A stretch of 58,480 bases of DNA from Acanthaster planci (GCF_001949145.1 NW_019091385.1:1048266-1106745), one strand, 5' to 3'. Shown: positions 14,632-26,522, numbered from the stretch's first letter. Notes: generated by a model not told the origin, from the sequence alone. Translations and numbers: made by a program.

Positions 14632-14830
14632 GGTACTTCTTCCAGCAGAGTACCACTCCTAGTTTTCTCTTTCAGCATCCGCATGCAGGCACCACATTGA
14701 TAGTAAATCCGCAGAAATTGCGCCGTATAATCCGCCTGAAATGCGTCAAACCCGCCGCCATTTTGCTCACAGAATGGAACAGCCGGTTTTGGTAGCGCAA
14801 CCTTCCCCCCTCCGGAACCGAAAACTTTTT
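14632..14830 (-). promoter_or_regulatory. Probable TTC28 5'UTR and promoter
   Basis: This is a CpG-richer block immediately upstream of the TTC28 ATG. A YY1-like element reads CAAAATGGCGGC on the gene strand (14754-14765), 123-134 bases upstream of the ATG. There is no TATA box at a suitable distance. YY1-type elements close to start sites are common in housekeeping promoters; the assignment here is from position and motif only. Confidence 0.45.
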
Positions 14831-15737
14831 ACGCTTTCAAACCCTTTCTTGGTGAAATTTTCGATTGCAAATATGTATCATACCCCTGTTTCTTGAAAAA
14901 TCTGCACAGTTGTGCGTAATATCACAAATTTGCATTCCTTCAAGCAATCTTTAAATGCACAGATAACCATTAACTGAAAGTAGCTATTGGTATTCCGGTA
15001 GAAGTGACTACCGAAGCGTTGTGTCAAGTGAAAGCGTCTGCCGTGTTGAATGCAACACCTGTACACAAAGGTGTTGAATGCGGGCTACAAGGGGCGCTAT
15101 TCCCAAAATCCGCTATTCCAGCCAGATAGGCCCTGACCCATGCAAACAAGAATGAAAAGTTAGTAAACAACTGCATAACTTTATCTCATCACTAGATCGA
15201 ACAGTCAAGTGTCATTTGGGATTTTTTCCCCAAAGATTTGTGCAATAACCAATGAAAACAAACGGTTGGAAACTATAACCAATCAGCTGTGCAGAAAATC
15301 AGAAAGTATCAAAACGGGCGTCATTTTAATGCTCAGCAGAACGGGAAAAGAGGGAAAAATACATGAAAAACAGACCCCCCCCGAAAAATAAAAAAAATCA
15401 TCCAAAGAAATGTTTTTCAAGACAAGTCATACAAAATATAAAAAAATTCTCATCTTTTTAAATGTATTTTTATTAGATTTTATTGTATTTTAACATATTT
15501 TTATTTTATTACATATTAGACTTTGATGGAGGTTAACCTTTTTAGCTTGACCTGACCTACAAGATCATGGCAAGTGTGTCAAAATATGCAGTAATTCTAC
15601 ACCCATACAAATTGCCATTTGTTTTTTTATGCTTCATCAGTTAGGGTTGGGGGAAGACTGAACAGAACAACATTCAATAACATGGATCCATCCAGTGCTT
15701 CATTACTGTGTTTCAAATTAAAGCCGCATTGCAAATA

Positions 15738-15830
15738 TTGTGGCGCTGCGCCCCTCCGACGAAGGCGAGGGCACCCTCCTCCTCGAGGCGCGGCTCGTCG
15801 GACGGCACGCCGGAGAGTCCCTGAGCGACT
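15738..15830. repeat. 5' target-site copy next to the solo LTR (15735-15738)
   Basis: The four bases atat at 15735-15738 match the atat at 16677-16680 directly after the LTR end. This is the expected footprint of LTR-element integration, though four A/T bases in A/T-rich flanks could match by chance. The feature boundary that matters is 15735-15738. Confidence 0.2.
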
Positions 15831-16676
15831 AGGGACGAGTCCGTTGGGACCGAAGTATACCGTCCCCCCAAAAAGTTGGTCTTCGTCGAGATGATGGCTA
15901 ATCTGATTGGTCGAAACTTAATGACGTAACCCAGACAGACATGACTTGAAACAAACTTCGCCTGGACTCCTGACTTATATACAGCAATTAACAAGCGTCT
16001 GGTTTATTCATCAACACACGTACACTCAACCAATACACCAGTAGATGGCGCTATTGACGGGGAGACATTGCGTGATTATACGTGACCGGACTTCGCCCAG
16101 AGCAGCGAACACCACAATTAATTGTGGGCATCCAGTGCCGAATCAGGGACTTTCAGCAAGTCTACGGGGCTTATTGTCAGGGCTGCGCTACACGCAATTC
16201 ACATCACGAGATAGCAATCCGCCCTTGCATCGACCGCAAGGTCCTATCAGGAACTATACCCGCACCACCAATCAGCCCCTCAACCTACCGAGCGAGCCCC
16301 TCAACGGCACACGCACCACTGGGACTCAGGCACAGTCGAGTCACACTAGGCTAGGTACTAGGTGACTTTAACCCTTGCACAGGATTCTCGACCCTTAACT
16401 CAAGATCAGACCTTGATCAGGACGACTAGGCCTAGCCTAGCCTACGCGCGCCTTTAGCTTTTCGCGCTGCTCTGACCACGCCCATGCTCGCGCTCACGTG
16501 ACTAAGCAGTGACTTCCACTGCCCTATCGCACAACGCACAAGGCGGAGCCTATGCGCCGCGCTTGCTTAACACACAGCTATGAGCGCCTATCGTCTGCCT
16601 CCGTTACGTTACTGGGCAGAGCGCCATCTATAATTTTGCACCGCGCCTAGTGACTAGAGCCCTCTGTCACGTCACA
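15739..16676 (-). mobile_element. Solo LTR of a retrotransposon (probably Gypsy/BEL-like)
   Basis: A 938-bp GC-rich block begins TGTGGC and ends GTCACA (TGTG/CACA terminal inversion). It is flanked by a 4-bp direct repeat, atat, at 15735-15738 and 16677-16680. On the minus strand it has a canonical TATATAAG box near 15970-15978, so transcription of the parent element probably ran on the minus strand. No gag/pol frame or second LTR is present in the window; the open frames at 16045-16365 are only low-stop GC-rich sequence. The base composition is unlike its surroundings, which supports insertion. Family assignment would need a repeat library. Confidence 0.6.
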
Positions 16677-16779
16677 ATATATTAAAACAAAAATAAGCAT
16701 AAGCATATTGTATCAGAAATAAAGTTATACACCGTCAGAAATTTCATTCACAGGGCCTCAATGGCAAGTCCAAAATGTG

Positions 16780-16785
16780 TTTATT
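16780..16785 (-). terminator. Candidate SMYD4 polyadenylation signal
   Basis: AATAAA on the minus strand, 319-324 bases downstream of the SMYD4 stop codon. It is the nearest canonical hexamer on that strand. Confidence 0.45.
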
Positions 16786-17103
16786 TGGTCTTCAAAACAA
16801 ACTTTAACATTCCATCTCAGTTTCCACTGAAGAACAATCATGTAAGTTGAAAATCAAAACTTGGATAGCTTAATAAACACAATGTGATATATTTAAAGTG
16901 TACAGGAGTGCCATTAAAAAAATGTGAATTAAATACCTGCTTGACATAATTTCAATTTGAAGTCAGTTTTGGATAACTCTGATTAGGTCACAACCACAAT
17001 AGCTAAAATAGTTGGATTTAATACAATTTTTTTTGAAATTAATAGTGTAGTGGTGGATAAATATTGTCTCCACCTCCTCAAGTTTCCGACAGTTGAGCAA
17101 TGT

Positions 17104-20100
17104 TCAAAGGGATGGTAAACAAGTTTTCATTCGACTCAATTCTTGCACATCACGGTGGTTTGGTCCATAGTGCAGCACTAAGAGCTTGATGGCACGATCC
17201 AAGATAACAAGGGTGTCTTGTACCTCACCTCTGTAATGGAAAACCAATACACTGTTTGTTTAGACTGGATTCCTTTTACTCTTAAAGACTAAAAATTGAG
17301 GAAAGTTTCCAAATGTACTCAAATAGATTCATTGGTATTTGTCTTTCAAGAAATAGCTTTAGTATCAGTTAAAAATAAACATGGAAAGCAATCAGGCTAC
17401 AATTGACACCAGAAGTGAAGAAAAACCACTCTCACTATACACTTGGACAAACATATGCAGCAAGGTATGAGACGGACAGAACCCCCCCTGCTTTNATAGG
17501 GATTGGACATGTTGGGGGGGGTACCCCTCGGTCTCATTTCTTGCTGGGTATATGGACAAAAATACTTGGCAACAATGGGAAGGATACTTCATCTTGGATG
17601 ATATCCACACATACCCATTGAATAAAACCTGAGCTAGTTTATGCAATTCATTGGCCAATTCAATGCTGTCTTGCCCATACTGCTTCTCCACGGTCGCTAT
17701 GCTCAATCGCAGATACTTTCCTGCTGTTTTATAATCACCTGTAAGTTTGAAAAAGAAAAGATTTGTTGACTGTAAAAAAAATGGGAGAAGCTCAAGATTC
17801 ATCTTAGAAAATGTGCCAGTGGCCGTGAAGAGAAAACAAGTTACCTACCTCACAAAAACAGGATAGGGGAATTTGTTCGGACCTTTTTGAAAGTGTAACT
17901 TGGTAAAGTTTGAAAAAATCTTGTAAACTAACTGTCCATAATTCTGCAGTGCGTGCGCCACACATGACATGAAAACACAATGACACAGTGTCACTTTCTT
18001 TTTCAAATTTTGATGAAACAGCCACCGAGCTACTGTTAATTAGGAAAATAATGACAATAGTGTTGTTTCCAAACCCCATTCACTATCAATTGGACAATTA
18101 TGGGTGTCAGAATGTGATTTTATCAAAGACAATCCACATTCCATCTACCTACCCATACAAGAGTAACATTTTGCCAGGAAATCCTGAGTCTCAGCCAATG
18201 CCTTGTGATGCTTGTACAGAATATCTCGTTGGACATTGTAACACTGATGTAAGATGCCAAGACACTCTATCCATCAAAAGAAATTGAATGGTTATCAGCC
18301 AACATAATCAGTGTAAAACAGAACTCATTCACACGCTCAATTTTGTGAGCATTTTCAGTTGGAGAGTTCACACTCATCTCACCCAACAACATTTTGGAAG
18401 ATGCTTTCTGCAAGTCACTCACCTTCAATATGTTTACATTCCAGGAAATGCTGAGATAATTTGAACAAGTTGCCTGCCCTCTCTTTCTCCTGTTCAACAA
18501 GTGAAAAGTGAAAGGGTCGAACATAATAAAGTCATGGTAGAAACCTACACAATGGTTACAATGTTTCAACACTGTCCTTAAAAACCAAAGTGTCATGCAA
18601 TTTCAGGCTAGATACCTGTCACCCTAATTTTTTCAGTATGTCTAAATGACAATAAAAATACCAAAAGTGACTTACATGTAGTTGTGTTTTTAATGTATTT
18701 TGTTCAAAAATTTGTGACTCAAATTGACTCGAGTTCAGTGCTTGACTTGACTCTACTACACAAAGTGATTTGACTCAACTTCTTGACCTAATGACTCGAG
18801 TCACAATATCAAAATGACTCGACTCGAGTCATCAAATTTAGTGACTCGTTACAACAATGGGGTCCTCCGGAGATTTAGCCCTAGCTACGCCACTGCTCTT
18901 ACGAAATTAAAAAGTCTATAATGGGACCGTATCCAACCTTTAATACGTCTCTCAGGCTCTGTTTATGTCTGCAGTCTGGGTTGATGCAAACACCAACTTT
19001 TCTTTTGCCTTCTCGTTGCATTAAGGGATGGCTACACTTGCAACACCTGTTTTCAGGTAAAAAACACTTCACACAATTATTGAAATTCGTGGGGCCTAAC
19101 TACTGGGTATGAGAACAACAAAGTGGTCCCTTCTGCTTAACTGGATCTGGAGGTTGCATGCATGGGGCGAAACCACTAAATATTTCTTTTGTGATACAAA
19201 ACTGCTGCAAACTGCTTGCTGGCTACTACAGCTGACCTAAAAATAGAAATCAATTTCCCTTTTGAGAACAGCAGACCTGAAATAGTGCAAGTAAAATAAA
19301 TGTATGGCGACTAATTGAGCATGAGTACTAACGCAAATGAGTTGGACCAGTCACATGTCTCCATTTCATCTACAGGTGTCACAGTGCATGCATGGCAGGT
19401 GCAAGTAAAGAAATATTGCTCTTGCAAAGCCTTCTGTCTCTCGTCTCTGCTCATGTGCTTGGCATGTGGTCCTAATGAGGAAATACAAAATATCTGTGAG
19501 TTACTACAACTCATGCTTTGGCATGTGTAATTTTCTTTCCAGGTAGTAGAATGGTATGATATCGGCACTCAGAAATGAGAATTCAAGTCCAATGAGAATT
19601 CTGAGAATTCAAGTCCAATGAGAATTCTGAGAATTCAAGTCCAATGAGAATTCTGAGAATTCAAGTCCAATGAGAATTCTGAGAATTCAAGTCCAATGAG
19701 AATTCTGAGAATTCAAGTCCAATGAGAATTCTGAGAATTCAAGTCCAATCTGGATAATCTCCTGGAGTTTTTTTCACATGAATTCCTGGAAAGTACTGAG
19801 CAAACTCAGATAACATTGTATCGGAGAAGGATATAAACTAGTATTAAAATACTTTCATCTCTAATGTATTTGATTACTTATGATTTAACATTTTCATGAG
19901 GGTTTTGACCATTTTATCGAGAACAAATTCCACAAAAAGACTTTTGAGACAAGGATAGGTGAGAATGTATTTTGAAATAAGATGTGGCAGATGTGTTGAC
20001 GCTGTTACCATAGCAATGGAGAATCTCTTCTCCTGGCTGGATGTCTCTTGTGGCCCTCATGGTCAAGATGGCACCATCAAAGCTATCAAATGAAAAAAAA

Positions 20101-23100
20101 ATATATCAACAGATATAGCGCAGAAAGATCTGATTATCGTGCCCTTGCCTGGAACTTGTGCGCATGCATTCATCAGCAATAGCAGGTCCTACATGAAATC
20201 TATTAGCTACTTAAAATTATTAAGATTCTAGAGAAGTGTACAGGAACTTGCAGCTTCAACAAATATGAACAAAATGCGGCAAGGAGAGGACAATTCACCT
20301 TGCTATAGTATTGGGTTGACAGGAATGATTCAGTAGGCTAGCCGTCGGATACACGGCAGTCGCCAGTCGAGCCTGCTTGGTTGTATCTACCATGGTGTCT
20401 TGCTCTCTATCACACCATTTGTCCACCCTTGTGTTTACTGGTGGGTCAACTTCCACTGATCGATTTGTTGTTCCAGAACGGACACTGGCATCAGAGTTTC
20501 TGAGTCTTGAGTTGGTTGGTTTCAGCTCTTTGTCCATGTTTGAGAGAGAGTTCAGATCTTCTGTTTTCTGGATGGTCGTTACTGCATGTGAATTACACGT
20601 CAACTGTTGCAAGTGTCTCAAAAGAAATGCAGCGATCTCATGAACCATTGATGGATCATGCTCATTGAGCCGATTATAGCTAGGATCGCCACAAGCACAT
20701 TTCTCTTCCCTTTTACACATACAGTCTTGAGAATCTTTGCTAAGCTTGGACTGTTTGCAACATGATGATAAATGTTTTGCACTTTCTTCATTCTGTGATT
20801 CGTTGACATCGGTTGGCTTGTTCTCCTCAGTGTTTCCTAGTTCACGGAATGCTGTGACTGTTGATGACACTTGGCTGGTGTCAGTGTGTTGCATCCATTC
20901 TCTGGAGTGATCCAACTTCTTCTGGATACATTTTGAAAGTAGGAGGGCGGTCTACGGACATGGGGGGAGATGAATTGGTAATAATCACTGTGAACTGAAT
21001 AGAGGATTTTGTAAATTTGTTTCCTCATGGAAACCAGTGGACATTTGAGCCCTTTCAATCTGCCCTGCCTCCCTATACCAAGGTGTACTCAAACCAATAT
21101 GACTAGTCGTAAGCACTGTTTGGGTTGAAAAGATGTGATGTCTTTTGCTGATGGTTGGTGACTATTAATTTGTTGCAGATGTAAACATACCATTGTCATG
21201 TTGAATAACTGCTCTTCCGAGTGGTTCTTGGCGTGAGGCACAAGGTGATAGACTGCTTGGTAGTCACCGTGATAGCAGCCATCTTGACCACACCCTGCGG
21301 GCGAGGATCCATCAGTCCTCTCTACTTCATTCTCATACACCCTAGATGAAGCCATTTCTGCAATGTACTTGGCATTATGCCAGGACTTTGCTTGAAGCAG
21401 CAGACGCAGGCTCAGCCAAGCTTGGGTGCCCAACTGCAGGACCAAAGAAAAAGAAGGGGTATGCATTTTTTGACTGACCAACTACGTAGGTCACCCCATT
21501 ATCAGCTTTGTCATATCGGAGAGCAAACTTTAGCTATACTCACCATGTTCAGGCCATCCCAAAGACCACACTCCAGCCAGTGGTGTGATTCCTGGGCTGA
21601 CCGCATGCACTGGTCACTACAGTACTGGACATCAGTACACTGTGGACAGCTGAAATAATGAATAGGCATTTCTGTAGATGCTATGGCGTTTTTCAACTGT
21701 ATAAAGCCTAAGTGCCCCAGACTGGGCTCCATGGAAGCATATGGTTAATACAGCTTGGAGTTTCTACCTTAAAAAAGTCAGTCTATCATATCCAAGATAT
21801 ATAATATTGAACAAAACAGCTGATCTAACCAGCCCTGTTGCCAGCTTTGGGTATGAGGGACCACAGTACTATACAGGGTTCCTGCACCTAAAAATCCCTT
21901 CCAATAATGCAGTTTCTTGGACTCTTCAGACTTTTAAAAGATGTGAATGAAAACATGCATTTTACGCCTTGTTTCTGATAACAGAAATCAAACACACTGT
22001 TTGAAAAATTACATGACGTTAGTCATTTTTACAAAATTCTGTGACTTTTCCATCCTAACGATAGCTGAGGGGGGAACGTCACAAGAACAATAGATAATTT
22101 TGATTCTTATGGTTTTTGACAAAAAAAGGGGGGCAGCTGCTCACCAGAGAAGGACCAGCCCCTCCCCCTTAGGGATGGACCTTCATCNNNNNNNNNNNNN
22201 NNNNNNNNNNNNNNNNNNNNNNNNNNNNNNNNNNNNNNNNNNNNNNNNNNNNNNNNNNNNNNNNNNNNNNNNNNNNNNNNNNNNNNNNNNNNNNNNNNNN
22301 NNNNNNNNNNNNNNNNNNNNNNNNNNNNNNNNNNNNNNNNNNNNNNNNNNNNNNNNNNNNNNNNNNNNNNNNNNNNNNNNNNNNNNNNNNNNNNNNNNNN
22401 NNNNNNNNNNNNNNNNNNNNNNNNNNNNNNNNNNNNNNNNNNNNNNNNNNNNNNNNNNNNNNNNNNNNNNNNNNNNNNNNNNNNNNNNNNNNNNNNNNNN
22501 NNNNNNNNNNNNNNNNNNNNNNNNNNNNNNNNNNNNNNNNNNNNNNNNNNNNNNNNNNNNNNNNNNNNNNNNNNNNNNNNNNNNNNNNNNNNNNNNNNNN
22601 NNNNNNNNNNNNNNNNNNNNNNNNNNNNNNNNNNNNNNNNNNNNNNNNNNNNNNNNNNNNNNNNNNNNNNNNNNNNNNNNNNNNNNNNNNNNNNNNNNNN
22701 NNNNNNNNNNNNNNNNNNNNNNNNNNNNNNNNNNNNNNNNNNNNNNNNNNNNNNNNNNNNNNNNNNNNNNNNNNNNNNNNNNNNNNNNNNNNNNNNNNNN
22801 NNNNNNNNNNNNNNNNNNNNNNNNNNNNNNNNNNNNNNNNNNNNNNNNNNNNNNNNNNNNNNNNNNNNNNNNNNNNAGCAGTAATGGCAATGGGTTTTAC
22901 GGTATTCTGGTAACAGGATGACTGCATATGGGATCTCCTTGATGAGTAGTTCACCTGCATTGACCGGCAAATCTGCCTGACCAGAAAAAGAAAAGATTCC
23001 ACAATGGGTATGATCAGTGGTGAGATTTCAAAGTTTCAAACATGTCTGATTCAATCCAGGAGAATCTTGGAATGTGAGGAGCCTTTGATTAGGAGTGCTA

Positions 23101-26100
23101 TCAGTTCAAATTGAGAATGCACGCTGCTCTCTATCAAGTGTCATTGCCAAATACCTTTGACTAAAATATTAAGTTCTATATAAAGGAGGAAATGTACTCA
23201 GCCAATTTATTTTTAAATACTTTTGTCTTAAAACCTTAATATTTTATGCAACATGCGACAGTCTGAATTTTTTTGTAATCTTACCTTTATGAATGTACCT
23301 TCCAATGAATCCATGTTCTTGAACTTTGTTCACTCAAATTAAGTTCATTGTTTGGCAATAGCTCAGCACTCTTCTCCTCGAAATTGACTCCACTCCAAAC
23401 AAGTTCATTATTTGGCAATAAACTTGGTACTTAGCTCAGCACTTTTCCCCTTAGAACTTGACTCCACTCCAAACAAGTTCATTATTTGGAAATAAACTTG
23501 ATACCTGGCTTAGCACTTTTCTCCTTAGAACTGAACATGATCAACATGGAAATGAAGGGTATGATTCCATATTTAGATAAGTCTTAACTCCAGATTCATC
23601 AGAAGAAAAGCAACCAGATAGATTCTTACCACCAAGTACCTGCCTCTGTCCAGGTTAAACCGTAGTCCTAGAGACCTTGATGCACTAGCTAGTTTGTCTG
23701 ATGACTGTCTCAGGTCTTCTGGCTTAGTAGGTTTGATGGAGACACTTGTATTCTCACTTACACTGAAACAAAGGATATCTCATTCACTTGTATGAAATTT
23801 TGGAAGACATGTTTGAGGAACTGAATTTCTAAAAGTGACTTGAGGTTTTTTAAAATGTCTAAAAGTATTGCACAATTAATTAATTAATTAAAATTTTCAA
23901 AGAGAATGGAAAGTTGCAAAAATTGGGGAAAATGTTTGCGTTTGACAATCACAAGATTTGCACTCTACCTTGGATGAGTGCAGTTGTTAAGAAGTTTCTC
24001 TATTTCAGACTTCAGTGATTCTGAAAAGAAAGATTAGCAAATTTATTATCCTAACTGAGAGATGTTGTAGACAAAAACAAATCATCTAAGGTGAACTTTA
24101 GTTAAATGTATTTGTGACAACTAATAATGTGTCGCTGAACAGACAAACGGACAGATACATGTAGCAAGACTGACAAACACACCATACACTAACCTTTCCT
24201 CTCTAAGCTCAAATTGACTGCTTCATCCAAGGCCAAGAGTGCTTCTCTCAAAACTACAAAACAAAATGAAGAAGGCAACGGTCAATTCAAGTTTTCTCAG
24301 AAACTTTCTTTGAAAAATTACAAGACATCAATAAGGGTGTTTGGACCTTTTACTATGTCAAGTTTTCAGATGACTCAAATGTAATAAATTGTACCTATTG
24401 TAGCTAAGTGTTGCTGACCCATTTCCATGAGACATAGTCCTTTCCTCTGTAGAAGCTTATGGAGTGAAGCTCTAGGATAGCCATGACTTATGGCTTGGTC
24501 ACACTCTTGAAGGGCCAACTATGACAAAATACAAATAGCCTTACATCATCCACTCAGTTATTAAAGTCTCTTCCATTATCGAAATCTAAAATCTCCCCAA
24601 ATCCCAATCCTGATGTTGCTTGACATAGTAGATTGTATTCATCACAATCACATTTTAATGACAGAAAGCATCATTATGAATGGACTCGACTCCCTCATCC
24701 TACATCAACCTACCTCATATTGGTTTAGATGATACAGGGTAGCAGAACGGTTTCCAAATGCCATCGCCAACTCTACACGGTTGGATGTATCAGCATTGTC
24801 AATGTTGCATGACGCTGTCAAAACACTCTAGGAGGAAATATATGAAAACAATCTCAACCAGACTTCAGACCATTTGATGAATTCCATTGAAAAGATGTGA
24901 AAATTGTGATAAATTTCATACACTGGGCATCTAACTGTATCTATATCTAAATTTAACTAGTCAGTTGACCTGGCAAGATGGTGACCATGAATTTTTTAGG
25001 ATGCAATAAGCATTATGATTGCAGTTACTCAAACTATTAGGCTTGGTGCTTGTGACAACTTTCAAGGGCAAAACATTTTTCAAAGCTCTCCAATTTTTCA
25101 AAATTCATTGTCGTTGATGTTGAAAATACATGTACATGTAATTGTTAAGAAACTGGTGGGGAAAGGATTTATTCTATGTCCTTACCTGGGTGTAACACAA
25201 AAGAGCTTCATTATAATGTCTCTCTTTAAACAATTCATTTCCCTTTTCTCTCCATGATCTGCTCACTTCATCCGACTTGCCACTTGTCTCCATGTAGCTC
25301 TGCTCAACACATCTCTTGATCAACCTGCACACGTTCTTATCACTAGAAAAGCCACAGGCATTACCACATTGAAAAGCTTCATGAGAATGAGTGCCATGAT
25401 TGACCAGGAGAATATGAAAAAGGCCAGGGAGATGCTAGTGGTAGTTGGACATGTTAATTTGGGGTTATCTAGATTGAAATTTCTTTCTCATAATAAAGAC
25501 GAATACAGGTATGTCCCATTCTCCCCCTGCACTCCTGAACTCACTGAGGAGAAAAATTCTTATTAAATTTTGGGTGAAGGACTCATATTTAACGGACCTT
25601 TCTGCTGCTTTGTCACAAGCGCCATTTCAGGCTTCATTCACAACCGCTTAGTCAGGATACAACGTTTCCATAATCAATGTTTGTAAACAAAACTAAGGTC
25701 AATGACTAAAGTTTTGGAAAGAATTCCCCATACAGATGCCACAAGTTTTTCTCTGAAGTGACCATGGTAACTTATGACTGTAGATCTCTATCATTGGACG
25801 CCATCTTTGTTGGCAAATTGCAACCGCGTATACAATGCTATCAGGTGCCTGTATACGCAGTGTGCAAAATATTCTAAACTCGTGCACATGCAGGTGCTGA
25901 TCCAAATATGTTGGAAGTACGGGGCAACCGAAGAAAACTGGAGTAAAAAATGGCCGATGAATGCGGCAATCTGTAGCCTGTATGTAGGAAGTGACATCAT
26001 TTGTAATTGGCCATCTGCAGATGCATGTCTGACAATGCCTAAAACTTAAAAGTCATGAATAAATTACCAATAAAATGCCGTCAAATTAGGCCTCAGTCAA

Positions 26101-26245
26101 AATTAGTACTGAAAAGATTGAAGCATTCACTCAAAATACACGAGGAAGTTTTCGGACAAGTCTTGTAGGATTTGTGCAAAGGATCTAAAGCGGAGTTCGT
26201 TTGTGAAATTCTTTCAAAAGTTAATCTGTCCGATGATTTCTCCAT
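17104..26245 (-). CDS. SMYD4: SMYD4, TPR/MYND/SET-domain protein lysine methyltransferase
   Basis: Exons (5' to 3'): 26142-26245, 25186-25342, 24714-24827, 24395-24518, 24194-24253, 23969-24020, 23630-23762, 22877(gap)-22976, 21544-21649, 21191-21433, 20299-20951, 20009-20082, 19374-19471, 18938-19099, 18423-18489, 18153-18266, 17615-17738, 17104-17230. All phases join. About 870 residues are visible (human 804). Order: N-terminal TPRs (WREKGNELFKERHYNEAL, FGNRSATLYHLNQYE); start of split SET (LGLRFNLDRGRYLV); MYND finger (CHYC, gap, CPQCTDVQYCSDQC, HHWLEC); SET core with LLNHSCQPNT and GEEILHCYGPH; post-SET CTCHAC; a further Cys cluster (CVKC, CCKC, CINPDC); C-terminal TPRs ending MKTCLPSL-stop. 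The SMYD family methylates proteins and associates with HDACs; substrates here are unknown. Oddities: a Cys-rich insert in the large exon, the assembly gap inside MYND, and a weak exon-1 donor (TC|GTGTAT). Confidence 0.95.
17437..17567. repeat. Foldback inverted repeat in SMYD4 intron, with an ambiguous base near its centre
   Basis: Arms of about 45-50 bases on either side of 17495 are imperfect inverted copies. Both contain AGCAAG, ATGAGAC and a C-run followed on the other side by a G-run. The single undetermined base (17495) sits in the loop, as expected if a stable hairpin disturbed sequencing or assembly. Confidence 0.6.
18716..18848. repeat. Degenerate TGACTC/GAGTCA cluster in SMYD4 intron
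   Basis: At least eight TGACTC or GACTCGAGTC words occur in about 130 bp, including TGACTCGAGTCA-type palindromes. It looks like a decayed minisatellite; the words also match AP-1 half-sites. Confidence 0.65.
19577..19749. repeat. 26-bp tandem repeat, about 6.6 copies
   Basis: Near-identical 26-bp units, each containing two GAATTC hexamers around AAGTCCAATG, lie in the SMYD4 intron between exons 19374-19471 and 20009-20082. There are no spacers of unrelated sequence, so this is a minisatellite and not a CRISPR array. Confidence 0.95.
22188..22876. other. Assembly gap (689 N)
   Basis: The run of undetermined bases removes the donor end of SMYD4 exon 8 and a few MYND residues. Exon 8 reads into the gap after CHYC, and exon 9 resumes with CPQC. 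Very long open frames reported across this gap are artefacts. Confidence 0.99.
23341..23532. repeat. Three tandem copies of a 60-74-bp unit in SMYD4 intron
   Basis: Units start at 23341, 23401 and 23475, each opening AAGTTCATT and containing TTAGCTCAGCAC or a close variant. The first copy lacks a 14-bp AAACTTG-containing block present in the other two. Confidence 0.85.
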
Positions 26246-26522
26246 TTTCTTCACGAAACACATGCAGTACAAATCACTGCAGTGGAGTAACAACACATTA
26301 GGCCTAGGAAACTGACTTGGGCCTACCTCCAAATTGCAAGTCCAATGCACAACGATACACGTTCTGCATTTGAAGGAGCTCGTCTAAATTTATTCAAGGA
26401 CTGCACATTACACCAATCCCTGTAAGCCACTTTCAGAAAGTTTTCCCATTCAAAAGTTTCCATCCCGTCCAAATGATGTAGTCTTCCCAAGGAATTTGGC
26501 CATATTTACGTTTCAGTGTTAA

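Larger units (their letters stand above)
14831..17103. other. Spacer between TTC28 promoter and SMYD4 3' end
   Basis: Apart from the solo LTR (15739-16676), this spacer shows no coding potential. At 15051-15076 a short inverted repeat (CAACACCT/AGGTGTTG) is visible. SMYD4 transcription should end within 16677-17103: a minus-strand AATAAA lies at 16780-16785, about 320 bases after the SMYD4 stop codon. Confidence 0.5.

Noticed and set aside
15084-15100. Third CTCF-like site near TTC28 (ctacaaggggcgct)
   Set aside because: It departs from the consensus at several core positions, so it is not listed as a site.
16045-16365. Two overlapping 90-106-codon plus-strand frames
   Set aside because: They lie inside the GC-rich solo LTR, where stops are rare by composition; they show no gag, protease or envelope features.
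19577-19749. CRISPR-like regular repeats
   Set aside because: Units are directly tandem with no unique spacers and lie in a eukaryotic intron.
22100-23002. Open frames of 235-287 codons on both strands
   Set aside because: They are produced by translating the run of N; only the short SMYD4 exon at the right edge (22877-22976) is real.
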